DNA of 64,000 bases from Allodiplogaster sudhausi (GCA_945643635.1 CALZFC010000130.1:380001-444000), one strand, 5' to 3'. Shown: positions 14,147 to 26,680, counted from the stretch's first letter. The notes: generated by a model not told the origin, from the letters alone. Translations and numbers: made by a program.

Positions 14147-15930
14147 TCTTTCTCTTTTTCTCTCACTCTTTCTGTCTCTCTTTCTAATTCTATTCAAACT
14201 TGTTGATCTTCGTCGCTTGCTGTCCCCTTTTCTATCTTTAATTTCCTACGTCAAGACAGTCGTAGTCTGCGTCAAGCGGACTGCTTGTCGGTCACGGGCA
14301 CTTTTAATGGGATTCCATGATGACAGAGAGAGAGAGAGAGAGCAGATATGTATGTATGTATTTACATAGATATGTACATACATACATACATCATGTGTGC
14401 GTAGTTGTCGTCAGAGCCGTTCTGTAGAAACGGTGAATATTTGTTGTAACCCCTTCGGGTGGAGGGGAGGGGGACATTATAGGAGGAGGTGGGATGTGAG
14501 AAGAGGGCGACGTCCATCAATGCCATCCAGATGTGCTTTGCAACATTATCGAAGATGCAAAAGAAGAACGAAGATCACTTGTATAAATGCAAGCGACGTC
14601 AACAAGTGCCATTCTACAGTAACAAGCGGCGTCAGCAAGTGCCATTCTACAGTATGCCGTTTACAGCTCTGTGTTTTTGATGTGGCTGGTCATGTACATA
14701 CATACATGCATGCATGCAACTGGCAGATGCACAAGTCTCTTCTGTTCCTTTTTTGCCGGAGTGAGCCCATTGTCCCGATGCTCCTAAATGAATTAGAACC
14801 CGCGAAAAGTGGCAGCTCTCTTTCTAACTCTCTTACTTCCTCTCTCGTACTCTCTCTCTCCTTCTCTCGCATCTCTCTTTCTCTTTCTCTTTCTCTTTCT
14901 CTTACTTGTGTCTCTCACACTCTTACTCTCTACCTATCACACTCTCTCTCTCTCTTTCCTATCTACTTCCTCCTTCTCCATATCCTGGCCTCCTTCATGT
15001 ACTTTCTCTTATACCGCTTTCTTATGTAGCCTTCTACTCTCCCTGGGTGGGCAGTAAGTGGGTATATTCTGCGGCGTGGAACGGTCCACTAAGTGCCTTC
15101 GTTCAGCTGCCCTAGGGGTGGGGGTTTGAGGGATGCAAAGACGGAAGACGGAAGTGGGTCGAGGTTGGCCTCTCCTCCCGCCCCCCCCCTTCCCCGTTGT
15201 GGGGTTGGAGGGGATTAGAGGAGTAGGAGAAAGTAGATGAGTTGAACGAGGAGAAAGAAAGAGAAATGAAAATGAAAATGAAAAAAAGAGAGAGAGAGAA
15301 GGAAGTTTTGTTGTTGACCTAACCATGGCACACAATCTCATGACTAGCAAACAAACAAAGAGTGCAAGGAGGTCAGCAAGGGAAGCAGTGATAGCGAACA
15401 AGGAAAAGCCTCCCACACAAGAGTCATCTGGAAGCGGCTTGAGCTCTTTTTTATGCGAAGAATATCTAGGCGAAAATATATGGTCTTGGCCACTCTCTCA
15501 ATAATGCTCTCTATAAATTTGCACAAAAAGAACAAAGTAAAACAGGGTTATTGTTGGATGCCTATGTATGTATATCTTTTGATATGTTTGTATATATTTT
15601 TTAAAGTAGATATTATGATTTAAAATATGTAAGAGCCAAAATCTAAACTTGTGCCAAAAGGCTGAGTTCCTTAAAGAAAAAAAAATTCGTCATTTAACAG
15701 CCGCCAAAACTTTGCAGAGTCTCTTCGTGCTATACTACCTCTACATCATCCCGGCATTTGTGATCTCGCGCATCGCGCAACTTGCCGTGCCGTACATGCT
15801 CATCTTTGCGACGCTCGAGAGACTTAACTGGATCTCGGAGAGAAGGTCAGAGAAGAAGAGAGACGAGAGAAAGAGGGAGATTTGAGAAAGAGAGAGACAG
15901 AGAAAAAAAAACAGGGAAAACCAGAGACAC

Positions 15931-15980
<50 letters not shown>

Positions 15981-16881
15981 GAAATAAGGGACAAGAAAAG
16001 ACGAGAAAAAGCAGAGAGGAAAAAATAAGAGCGAGAGTATCCGAATAAACAAATCTAGCTGATTGGCTACTGACAATAAGGTGAATGAGAGGTGGTCATT
16101 GAAGAGTGCTACCGTGTAAGAAGCATTTTTTGCCGCGCCTTGAAATCATCTCTTTATATATATCCCACTTTCTCTCTCTCTCTCGCCGCTTTTTATCTCT
16201 TTTTCTCTCTCTCTCTTTTCTCTCTTTATGAGTTCTTCGGTCTCTCTCGAATTTCTCTCTCTTCTAAATCAGATCAATGTCTGACTGATGTGCTTCCGAT
16301 GATGGCAGATGCTGAAAACACCCTCGAAAGGGAAAGCGGGAGAGAGATAGAGATAGAGAGATAGTGAGAGAGAGAAGGACAGAAAAAGAGAATGAATTAG
16401 AGAAGCTTTTGTGGTTGTGGCACAAAACGATGCTTGCCTCGGACCATCATTAGCAGGAAGCTGCGCGGCGCTCGTTCCATTTGCTGCTCCGTTCTAGTTC
16501 CTCTTTCAAGACCCGAAATAAAAGACATATACATACTACATACATATAGAATTGCTACTAATGATCATCCTGTGCTTCATCAACTCCGTTCATTAACTTC
16601 CCCCCTCCCTGAATACGAGGCATACCAAAATACTGGGAAGTACATGGCGCCAGAGTGAAGTATACGGTGGTCATTTCTAACGGAATTCAGACAGGACCGA
16701 GTAGGATCTTGTAGTCACAGTCATTACCCCAGGACGCCAGTCCAAAGTGATGTAATGCATTTCCAGTGAACGGTGTTGTTTACTCGTGCATTATATAAAT
16801 TTGTATAGAAGATATCGGGAGAGTCTAGAGAATTCGGCCAAACAACATCTTTTGCACATTCATTCTTCTTTCTTTGTCTCG

Positions 16882-16928
<47 letters not shown>

Positions 16929-18513
16929 TCTTTTGCAGAAAAGTGAGCCGCTTCAGTCGCATCTACTCCCGCGAGGGCCGCATCGCTTGCGTCGGTGCCA
17001 CCTTCGCCGTCTGCCTTCTCGTTCGCTTGCCGACTGCGTGGGCAATCGAGGCAAGGAAGCAGAGATACTGTAGATACTCAGAGGGATAGAGTAGAGATAC
17101 GGATGTTGGCATAAGTAGTAAGGGCACTGCTGACAATGGGTATGAGACAAGACGGGAGGAAACATATAATAAATCAGCAATAATATTAAGTAAATAAATA
17201 AATATATATATAAAATGATAAAAAAAGAATTAAAATAAGAATAAATATTGTTTAGGTCGCCGAATACCCGGAATGCGCCGACTTCTTTCGCACCCTCACG
17301 ACAGCAAGCGCGGAGTGGACGGAGAACAACGAGCTGTGGTACTTCTTCGACTTCCACGTCAGCTATCTTATTAGCTATCTAATTAACGTTAAACAAAATT
17401 TTCTTTAAATTTAACTATTACATATCATAGTTTCAAAATGTACATATTTTGAAACATTTAATGTTCACAACTTATTCTTCTTCTCTCAGATTCTCGTGAT
17501 CGCCCAGACGGTCCTACCGTTCGTAGTGCTCATCTTTCTCAATGCGGTTGGGTTTTCTCATTTTTGAGTCATTAAAAATAAACACTTATTGTAGTAAATT
17601 AAATATCTATAAATAATACAAATTAAATTTAAAAAAAAAGCCTTATTTTTAAGTCTGTTCAATCTTGCCTTTCAGATCATTGTACATCGCCTGCGCAGAG
17701 TGAACGCGAACATTCAGCGGGAAGAAGCCGCAGCATGTATTGAGGTTAATATTCATTGCCATACTACCATCACGGATTTCGACTATTCATGAAAAAGCCT
17801 ATCGAGATCGATTTCACGAGGAATTATAATAGAGATATTAATTTTAAATAATAATAATAATAATAATAATAATGATAATAATGATAATAATACATCTCAA
17901 GGCCGAGTCAACAAAAAGCATGGAGGGTAATGGGAAAGCGCTGACTCAACTACCGCCCACGAGAAGCACCCAGAGCCAGGTCATGGGCTATTAAAGAGTA
18001 AATTTTATAAATTATAAACATATATTTATATTTTTACAAAGATAATAATCTTCTTTTTCTTTGCAAAAAAAAAACAAAAATTAATAGATCTTTTTTTTAA
18101 AGATGCGAAGTGCGATCATCACGATGGCTGCCATCGTGACATCGTATCTCATCTGCAACTCACTACATCTCGTGCTCACCATCCTCGAGCGGTCGGCATT
18201 CTGAAATCTCTTAACAAAAAAATATTTACAGCATTTTGTGTGTGAAAGTGTTTAAAATGTAAAATAGGGATCGAATTCAAATTTTAAAGTTTCCCGCCAT
18301 TCTAGCTCGCATGCATCTATCCTGATGGACGCTGACGACCCGCTGCTCTCGTCCACGTTCCACACGAGCTTCTCCGATCTCATCTCCTTCGTGTACATGT
18401 TCACTTCGGGCATTCGCCTCTTCATCTACGCCGCCGTCAACAGCGAAGTGCGCCGAGACCTGTTCGCGCTCTGCCGTTCAACGCGACCGCAACGCGTACC
18501 AACACATCTATAA
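10152..18513 (+). CDS. rhodopsin-family seven-transmembrane receptor, probable peptide GPCR
   Basis: Twelve exons give about 400 aa: 10152-10181, 10512-10610, 13493-13630, 13821-13913, 15718-15845, 16939-17050, 17256-17357, 17490-17546, 17676-17744, 17902-17979, 18103-18191, 18306-18513. All phases join and the only stop is TAA 18511-18513. The N-terminus is extracellular with an NES glycosylation site. TM1 carries the GN-type motif GCNILLLVIF. TM3 ends ATLERLNWI in the place of DRY. ECL2 has one Cys (EYPECADFF). TM5 is ILVIAQTVLPFVVLIFLNA, and TM7 ends GIRLFIYAAVNSEVRRD in the place of NPxxY followed by helix 8. A Cys at the start of TM3 is not obvious. Introns after 13913 and 17050 start with GC. 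An AG acceptor at 10136-10137 lies 14 nt before the first ATG, so trans-splicing is likely. If exon 1 is only 5' UTR, the start would be the ATG at 10512. The ligand is unknown; resemblance to nematode FMRFamide-type receptors is an impression only. Confidence 0.85.
11486..11551 (-). repeat. tRNA-like element (SINE or tRNA relic) in GPCR intron 2
   Basis: Read on the minus strand, this has a perfect B-box-like GGGTTCGAATCCC (plus 11492-11504) about 35 nt downstream of an A-box-like TGGTCTCGTGGGTAACG (plus 11531-11547). The terminal seven bases can pair (AGCGTGG with CCGTGCT, allowing G-T). The anticodon arm does not fold cleanly, so it is not a convincing functional tRNA. A tRNA-derived SINE or a pseudogene fits better. 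Confidence 0.4.
11690..12180 (+). repeat. degenerate tandem repeat, about 190-bp period
   Basis: Three diverged units share the order: 'cgccttt...' word, 'agagagagacgcaac' or 'tagagagaggcgg', 'ggctctctctaa/att', then 'atggctgcat.tcttgat/catgg.gtttggca'. Unit cores start near 11701, 11889 and 12079. All lie in GPCR intron 2. They have no coding signal; the open frames here are short and inconsistent between units. Confidence 0.5.
12200..13492. other. remaining intron sequence, no gene seen
   Basis: This is the 3' part of the 2.9-kb GPCR intron. A GC-rich patch at 12220-12440 is open in several frames but shows no recognisable protein and no plausible splice partners. From 13100 to 13480 it is AT-rich. 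I see nothing functional beyond the intron itself. Confidence 0.6.
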
Positions 18514-19625
18514 CCGCGTCTTTAGACCGTATACGGTATACGGTGCATGCACAACATCAGCCGCAACCGCTCGACGCGTCCGCAACGCAACCGCTACGCG
18601 TCTCAACTGTAGCGGTTACGGTGCATGCGCAATATCAACCACAACCTCACTGCCAAGCCAACAACACATCATCAGAAAAAACGACGCAAGAGCCATGCTT
18701 ATGCATTTGCAACTGTGATTTTTTAAAAAGTTTTTTATACTACTTTTTCATAGCCACGTTCATCACGTATGTACATATATATTTTTTTAAAGCGGAGAAA
18801 ACTCATTATATCTGTTAGTCACTCTGTAGAAAATCGCTTGGAATTGTCCAACACACCGACCTTGTTTTTTTCGTTTCAATTTATCTTTTTCGAATTTGTT
18901 GACTGATATTTTCGCTCGTTTTTACATCTTACGATTCTATCACTACCACTTACATATGCAATGTATTCATTTAGATGTTCTCATTGTCAACTTTCCTTCG
19001 TTTTACACTGAGTTGCTTTCCTCTTTCACCACTTGGCCAAATTCTTTCTATTAGGATGTGCCATGTCAAAATAAATGTCATCGCTGAAAAACCTTTTCTT
19101 TCTACATATTTTGTATTAGAATGCGCTACTGTGGATAGAATTACGAAATAGATAATATATTACTAAATGATGTATCCTTAACATCGTTTGCTCGCATGCT
19201 TACGTTAGCATTGTTTACGTAAGCAGCATTTGCCAAATCGTACTCTTTACCTCTTCCCTTTTTAGCTCAGACTGAACGAACGACGCCAAGTAAGCCGAAA
19301 CATCCCTGTTCATCCCTTTCCCTCTTTCACCTTTCTTATGTGACAAGGATAAGATCGATTTTGCTCGGGTTTTCGGCTTTTTTTAACGAATAAATCCTTT
19401 AATACCGCCACAATGATTAACATCGCAAAGCTAGTATGAAGAGATACAAAAAGTGGAGAGAAATGGCTAACTTGAGGCAAGTCAAATATTTATCACAAAT
19501 ATCAAGCGAATGTTCCTTGAACGGATTTTTGAAAAGTGATTTAGTGCGAGGTGGGAATATCTAGAGAGAAAGAGAGAGAAGGATAGAAAACAGAGAGAAA
19601 GAGTAAGCAGAGAGAGAATGAAACC

Positions 19626-19678
<53 letters not shown>

Positions 19679-20187
19679 GTCAGAACGGCGAAGTCAGTGG
19701 AATTAAGGGAGAAATTAAGAGACGCAACAAGGGAGTTAAATACAACGAGTTATCAGAGGAAGCTTAGAGAGTGATTGCGAGATGGAGAGACAGAGAAAGA
19801 AAGGCAGAACTCAGTCTCGATATGGTCAGAGAAGAGAGTGCCACTTGCCAAGAAGCGCAGAGAAAAAGAGTGAGGCACGATTAAGGCGTACTTTCACTGT
19901 TAGCAAGTTTCAAGGACGAGCGAGAGCGGGATGGAGAGAGAGTGAGAGTGAGAGAGAGAGAGGGAAAAAGAGAGAAATGGAGAGAGAGTATCTAGATGAG
20001 AAAACATTGATTGAACGAGAGAGCCAAGAGACATGGAGGGAGAGAAGGCATGAAATAGAGACTGAGGAGCGGCGATAATTAACTATTAGGAAAAAGGGGA
20101 CTGAAATAGAAAGAGCGCAATAATGGGGAGCGAGAGAGAGAGAGAGATGGAGAGAACTGAGATGCAAAGAGAGAGGGAGAGAGAGAA

Positions 20188-20228
<41 letters not shown>

Positions 20229-20806
20229 AAGAAAGAGATAGGAAAGAGATAGAGCAGGAAATGAGCCCCTGGATGAAGTTCGAAGTGCTGCGGCCAGCTC
20301 AAGCTTGGCAGCAGAGTCAGGAATCGAATGGCTATCAGGATATCACCTATCTTTAACGTCGTTCTTGATAAAATCTTGCATATGCAATTGTTTTGGTATG
20401 GTATTTATTTAGATACTTTTGAATAATAACTATTTCTTTTCTCTATCTGTCTTCGCTTCCATTTTCCTCTTTCACTAGATCTACTACGCACTCTCTTTCT
20501 CACTTCTCTCTTTCTCTCTCAGTTCTCTCTCACTCTCACTTCTCTCTTTCTCTCTCAGCTCTCTCTCACTTCTCTCTTTCTGTCGATCCATTTCTCTTTC
20601 TCTTTCTCTCTCTCTCTTTCTCCCTCACTCTCTCTTTCACTCTCTCACTTCTCTCTCTCACTCTCTTTCTATTTCTCTTTCTCTTTCTCTCTCTCTCTCT
20701 CTTTCTCTTTCACTCTCTCTTTCTCTCTCAGTTCTCTCTCACTCCCTCTCTCTCTCTCCTTCTTTCTCCAACTTCTCTCTCTCGCTCACTTCTGAACTCA
20801 CTCAGA
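18514..20806. other. intergenic, GA and CT microsatellites
   Basis: This is the 3' flank of the GPCR gene and the 5' flank of the Ground-like gene. Long GA tracts lie at 19560-19680 and 19920-20260 and CT tracts at 20480-20790, the last running up to the Ground-like start codon. The direct word 'accgtatacggt' / 'gtagcggttacggtgcatgc' recurs near 18530-18630. I see no gene; open frames are Arg/Glu- or Ser/Leu-only. Confidence 0.7.
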
Positions 20807-23800
20807 ATGCCTCTTCTGCTCTTCCTTCTACTTGTCACGCCTTCTCTCGCCACCTTCTTCGGCTGCACTCCCTGCGGTGGCGGAGGCGGCGGAGGCGGAG
20901 GAGGCTGTGGCGCCAGCGGCTGCTGTAAGCCTTTTTTATCATAAAGAATTTTACTTTTTTCAACGCAATTTCTTTTCAACGCAATTTCTCCTCATCTTGC
21001 CGTCCTCTTTAATCGTTGTCTGGATGAGGGACGTGTGCCTGACTCCTTTGCCGACTCGGTGCTATCGTTGATTTTCAAGAAAGGTGACCCGCTCGACATT
21101 GCCAACTACCGTCCAATTGCCCTACTCTCCTGCGTGTACAAAGTATTCTCTTCAATTCTTGGTGCGCGGATGGAAGAGACACTGCAATTCAATCAACCAG
21201 TATAGCAAGCCGGATTCCGCAAGAAGTACTGCACTACTGACCATATCCATGTAGTCGTCGAAATGTTGCAGAAGGCAACCGAGTATGAATTTCCACTCTA
21301 TCTCATATTCGTTGACTTCCGAAAGGCCTTCGACAGCGTTCGATTCGATGCCCTTTGGCCCGCCCTCCATCGCCAAGGCGTACACCCAATGATCATATCC
21401 ATCCTTCAGAATATCTATGATTCAGCTGAAGTACGGGTACGCCTCCGAGGCCAAACTGTGCCAATCAACGTGCAGCGAGGAGTTCGACAAGGTGATAACA
21501 TCAGTCCCTCCCTTTTCTCTGCTGTCGTGGAAGAAGTGTTCCGAAACCTAGACTGGTCTGATCGCGGCATAAACATAGATGGCATTCAAATGCACCACCT
21601 CCGCTATGCTGACGACATTGTCCTGTTTTCCCATTCCGCGAAGGAAGCAGCAGCGATGCTCAGTGAGCTGTCAGCCGCAAGTGAAGCCGTCGGCCTTTCC
21701 ATTAACACCTCGAAGACCCAGGCTATGACCAATCGAAGCCGCAAACCTCTCTTTGTTTCAGGTCAAACCATCGACTACGTGGACTCCTTTGTCTACCTTG
21801 GACAATTGGTTACATTTAAATCCAATCCGGCCCTCGAGTTAAACAGGAGAGTGCGCGCAGGTTGGGCAGCTTTAAATCGCTTCTACGACTTCCTCACAAA
21901 CAGGAGAGTTGACGTTGCCCTCAAATGCCGCGTTTACCAAACTAGCATCGAGCCTGCGCTGTTGTATGGTGCGGAAACGTGGGCACTTCGTCTACAAGAT
22001 CGCCGCCGCCTCATTGTGTGCCAGAGAAAAATGATGAGAAAAATGGCCGGAGTTACTCTCCTCGAACATCGGACGAATGACTGGCTCTTCGACAAAATTC
22101 CTATTCCCGATATCCGAGTACGAGCCATGGAGAGGAAGTGGAAATGGGCCAGTCTGATTGCAAAAATGGATGGAGGACGCTGGACAAGACGAGCCGTGGA
22201 GTGGAGACCGTGGAAATGGAAAAGACATGCTGGACGTCCCCGAGAACGATGGCGTGACGAATTCGACCGCAACCTGTCCACCACTTGGATGCGAACCGCA
22301 GGCATAAAACCCGATTCCTTTCATCTTTCCTTCACCCACCGGGCCCAGTCCCTGATTGTGGAATAAACTTTGAACTTTTGAACGCAATTTTTATGATACC
22401 AAATTTGCAATAAATTGGAGTGAGTTAAGCAGAAAGTTTTTTTTTTCAATCATGAATCTTTTTTTCTTGAAATCTTTATGTGCATACGCCTAGGAAATAA
22501 GGGGCTTTCATTTGCTTTAATTATATCGAATAGTTAATGTTGTGGATAGAGTGCCGACTTACTACGGAAATACTATCCTTATGGAGATGGAAGTAGGGAC
22601 AATCCGTTCTTTATATCCGTTACTGGCAACGGATATATTGTCTTGCTATGTGTACATAGTCATCCAAATTGCCAGCCTTGGCCGGTGGCATCGGCGGCTC
22701 TTGCGCCTCCTCAGCCTCCGCCTTCGGTCCGTGTCCGGCGCCCGCGCCCTCGGCTTGCCCCTCCTACCCGCCGTGCCCGCCTCTGCAGGCAGCAGCCTCC
22801 TCGGCAGCAGCGTTCTCCTTCGGCTCGCCGACCTATCTCTTTCAGCAGCAGCAACAGCCACAGGTCAGCGATGCTTGTATGACTCTTCCAACCAAGACCG
22901 GGAATTAGCAACAAATTTACTTTGTTTTAAAAATTAAAAATTAAAATGATTAAAGAAATAAAAGATCACTTAGATTTTCACGCAGCAGTCCTCTAGCGCC
23001 TTCTTCGAGCCACGTACAAATATCCAGGCGCAACCGGAGCAGGTTACTTTGTTAGCATGGATTCGTGCGAGACACAGTGATCTACCCGTGTTTCATATTG
23101 GTGATCACAATTCTATCATGGAAAAAGAAGCAAGCGAGCGAGAAAGGCCCTCCTTAAAGGAAGTATCCGACGAAGGAAAATAGTATCTGATAAAATTACG
23201 TTTCAAACTGTGCTAAACTCCCAACTGGATGAGCCTTTTTTTAGCGCCCGCTACATAATTTAAAATTTGAAACGTATATGTATCTAACCTCTCTCGACTT
23301 CTTTCATTGTCTCGCTTTTCTCTAACGTCTGTATCTCTCATCCCTTGGTGAAAATGGGGTGCTAAGTGGGCAAGACGGCAGAGACTGCCTCTTCTTCCCA
23401 CCCGTTGGTACTCCTTGCCTGAATTTGAGCATACACCGGGTGCATCGACAGAGACGTTTTCTACCGTATTCCAAAAAAACAAATGCAAATTTCTGGCTAA
23501 ATACTCACTTTCGTAAAGCGGGACCACCTCTAATCGATCTTTTAGGCCAGACTTGATCATATGGGAATATAAAAGAAGAAGTTATTTTTTCGTTGGATAC
23601 TTCCTTTAATTATCTAACTTATAGTTTGTTAACAGTTGGACTCTTGTTAACAAGGGAATGGTCTAACCGTAAGGAACACCCTTGTTAGGATGTCTATTTC
23701 GACAGAGAGCTAAAGAAACTTTTCTATCGGTTTGATTAAAGTGCACGGGCTCAGATCCTTATCACAAACGCGATGTGAAGATAACAGAATTGATCCTCTT

Positions 23801-25037
23801 CTCACATCAGATCTTCCAAGCCGAGTCTCAGCCGTCGCAGGAGCGAGTTGTACTCGGCACGTCGCAGCCGCAGCCGCAGCAGCAGCAGCCACTCGTTCAG
23901 CAGCTGATCTACGGCGCCGACGGGCAGCCGCAGCTGGTGCCGGCGTCGGTAGGTATTCTTAATTCTCTCTAATTATCTTTGTTTTAATAAGCAAAAAAAA
24001 ATTAAATTCTACTAATTAATAAAAACAGAATAAGGTTATTAATTCAAATGAATTGCTATCAAATTCTGAAATGACAAATAGCTGTTCTCTAATAATCGCT
24101 GTTTCTGGCCGACGAGATCAACTCGAATCCCGCCGTCTACCGCGCCGTGCAGCAAGCGGTCAATCTGGCGCAGCACTCAACTGTAAGAAATGAAATATTA
24201 GTGATCTTTACATTATTTTTTTTTGTTGAGAAAATACATTAAAAATAATGAAAATGATACAAAGGGAAAGTAGTAAGGTCTAACAAAAAAAAGTAGTAAT
24301 GTCTAACTACACTACTTTGACATGTTCGAGACGTGAGAAGAGACTACATATGTACTTTGAATAAGGCTAGCGGCTACTAAGAAGAAGAATAAAAGCAGCA
24401 CAAGAAGCATGCTCTAAAACACACTTAGAATTTTTTTTTTATTCTTCATAAAATAATTGATGATAAGCACTCCATTGAATCTATCGAAAACAGCGCGAAA
24501 CTCCACCGTGATCTACATATTTGAATGCTCTTTTCTATAGGGTTCTGATGCGTATGTCGTCACTGCCGGAGGCGGCGGAGGAGGAGGAGGAGGAGGAGGA
24601 GCTGCGTACGCGAACCCGGACGCCTCCTACAAGACGAACGACGTCTCGCTCTTCTACGACGACAAGCAGCGGATGCCGACGCAGACCATCGACGAGATCG
24701 ACATGGTCACTAATTTTTATTCATTTTTCATATAATGTATTTTTCTCCTTCTTCAATTTCCTAGTAGATAAATATAATTTAGAGGAGCTACATAAACTAA
24801 GCATTGAATTCACGTCTTTTTCCTGACTTTTAAAATTGTAGAAAGCTCTCGAATGGGGCATTCCACTGCGGCCGGCAGACACGCCAAAGGCGACGATCGA
24901 TGCGATCGAGCGACTCGCTGAAGAAGCCGAGAGACAGGCGCTCGCGGCAGGAGCTGCGCGGCCTGGATATGTCGTCGGCGGAGAGAAGGCGCATCGGAGG
25001 GTAGGAGGGAGAGAGGGATTGCGAGAGGGGAGAGAGT

Positions 25038-25085
<48 letters not shown>

Positions 25086-25894
25086 TAGGGAAAGTGCAAA
25101 GCCTAGCCAGGAAGGATAGAGAGGAAAAACAGAAAGTCTTTCCTCTCACAATCAGACCCGCCGCTCCGTCCGCAGCCGCCGTCGACCCGTCTCGGCCGAA
25201 CGGGGAACAAGCGCCGAGCGACTGCTCGATGCATGATTATTATTATTTCATTAATTATTGACTAATTAATTAATTAATAATTAATGAAATAAGCTTTAAA
25301 TTTAATACTTATCAATATTCCTTCATTTTACTCGTGTTTTTCCACTAATAAAGGTAAAATCTGAATGCAGGTGGAAGGAGCGACGACTGAGTCGACCGTC
25401 CAGAGTCCGATCGACGCGAAGAAGTGCAACAACATCGTGCTGCATGACATCATGCGCAAGGTTGGTTAAGCTTCGCCCACCCGTCCGCTCGGTGGGCGTG
25501 GCCTATCCATGGATGCTCATTCTCTAGGCGATGTCCACGTCGACGTCCGCATCGAAGCGCGCCGTAAACCGCGCGGCCGAAGCGGAGTTCGGCGGGCCGG
25601 TCGATGTGATCTGCTCGCGTGGCCACTTCTCATACGTCTTCTCTTCAAACCTCTTCTGCGAGGTATACTGTAGCAAGCACACTAATATTACAATAGTTTA
25701 TAGGTTGCGTTGAACATTGATGAACATTTTAAGAATAATAATTATTATTATAAGCAATTATAACTAGTGTGATGATAATACTAATGATAATAATATTAAT
25801 CCAGGTGTACAAGGACGGCCTAACGTGCGTCGCTTTCCGCCAAGCTCTCCCGGAAGAACTCACCAGCGAAGAAAGCGACGAATACGACCACTGA
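20807..25894 (+). CDS. secreted Gly/Gln-rich protein with C-terminal Ground-like domain
   Basis: Exons: 20807-20926, 22675-22863, 22986-23042, 23811-23948, about 24117-24182, 24541-24705, 24842-25000, 25371-25460, 25528-25662, 25805-25894. The product starts with a signal peptide (MPLLLFLLLVTPSLA), then a poly-Gly/Cys stretch, Pro/Gln-rich linkers and a second Gly run. It ends in a Ground-like domain carrying CNN...DIMRKAM, FGGPVDVICSRGHFSYV and LFCEVYKDGLTCVAF. This domain is known from nematode hedgehog-related and GRL proteins, which are secreted and often made by epidermal, seam or glial cells. The domain is complete. The acceptor of the exon near 24117 is not a typical one. GC-rich sequence at 25157-25232 looks coding but has no GT donor and hits a stop in the expected phase, so I left it out. 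AATAAA lies at about 26223. Confidence 0.85.
20988..22380 (+). mobile_element. 5'-truncated RTE-type non-LTR retrotransposon
   Basis: The element carries reverse-transcriptase blocks: FKKGDPLDIANYRPIALLS upstream, FVDFRKAFDS (motif A), GVRQGDNISPSLF, RYADDIVLF (catalytic YADD, motif C), LGQLVT, and a C-terminal RRRHAGRPRERW-like tail typical of endonuclease-reverse transcriptase ORFs. The endonuclease and the first RT portion are absent. TAG 21203-21205 interrupts the frame just before QAGFRKKYCTTDHI, so this copy is dead. It ends in short 'ttgaac' repeats. A 10-bp aacgcaattt occurs before it (20978-20987, and once more at 20962-20971) and after it (22381-22390), which is a probable target-site duplication. 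It sits in sense orientation in intron 1 of the Ground-like gene. Confidence 0.85.
21263..22366 (+). pseudogene. reverse-transcriptase ORF fragment
   Basis: An open frame of 367 codons encodes most of the palm, the thumb and the C-terminal region of the RTE-type polymerase. The same frame continues upstream to about 21000 past the in-frame TAG at 21203. A polymerase starting here would lack the fingers motifs and the endonuclease, so it cannot support its own transposition. The long intact frame after the stop suggests a fairly recent insertion. Confidence 0.8.
25243..25292. repeat. perfect 17-bp inverted repeat, AT-rich hairpin
   Basis: The left arm 25243-25259 (ttatttcattaattatt) is exactly complementary to the right arm 25276-25292, with a 16-nt AT loop. 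It follows directly the GC-rich, coding-looking patch at 25157-25232, at the place where a splice donor would be expected. Confidence 0.85.
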
Positions 25895-26433
25895 ACCAGA
25901 ATTTTGTGATTTTTAGTTATTTGATTTTCTGTACTTACATAAGATCAAATCTTATAGTTAGATCAGATTCTGTGATAATTTCGCATAACGGGAGCCGCGC
26001 TCAATGTTCAGTGTTCTCCTTTCTCATGGGTTGCCAATGCCATTTTACTGTTACTGAAATTGTATACTGAAACTGGCTTGAGCTTACAAATCGCAATATA
26101 ATGCTTTTAATATTATTCACATAGTCATGATATTTATGAATTGTTTCTAAAATTCAATTGTAATTTATTTACGTAGCTCGTTTTCCTCTCTCCCGTTGAT
26201 TTTGTTAATTTGAATTTTGAATAATAAACTTGTTTCTTTACGAATTCCTCAGAGTAGAAAGACTTCATACTTTATTATCACTTCAATGTCAAATAAAGAA
26301 GCTTTCCTAAAATAATTCAAATCCATATTTTTTGAAGATTCTCACCTCTTAGGGCAACTTCAGAACATCTGAAAATTCTACCGAACGCATATTCCGAGTA
26401 CTTCCCAGGTGCAGATAAGGGACGCTTTGGCAG

Positions 26434-26440
26434 TATAAAA
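26434..26440 (+). promoter_or_regulatory. TATA box for the Lys/Glu-rich repeat gene
   Basis: TATAAAA lies in a GC-bounded context (ggcagtataaaagagcg), followed about 30-60 nt later by a GC-rich leader (26460-26525). A GT donor at the end of that leader (about 26526) and the acceptor at 26679-26680 would make a 5' UTR intron ending exactly at the ATG. The assignment is positional inference; the upstream Ground-like gene ends about 540 nt before. Confidence 0.5.
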
Positions 26441-26680
26441 GAGCGATTCGGCGCCTTTTTCGAATCATTTCATCTCACCGTGCGGCCTTCGAGTGGACGT
26501 CTCCGCTGCTCGCTCTCCTTCTTGAGGTGCTATTATGTTCTCTCAGAATAGAAAAGGAATTTATATTTGTTATACTGACCCCCAAAATATTTATAAAACC
26601 AAAGGAACTTCATCTCGCTACTCTTTTATAGTTATTAAAAATAAAGTTTAAAAAATAGTTATCAAAGTTCACACTTGCAG

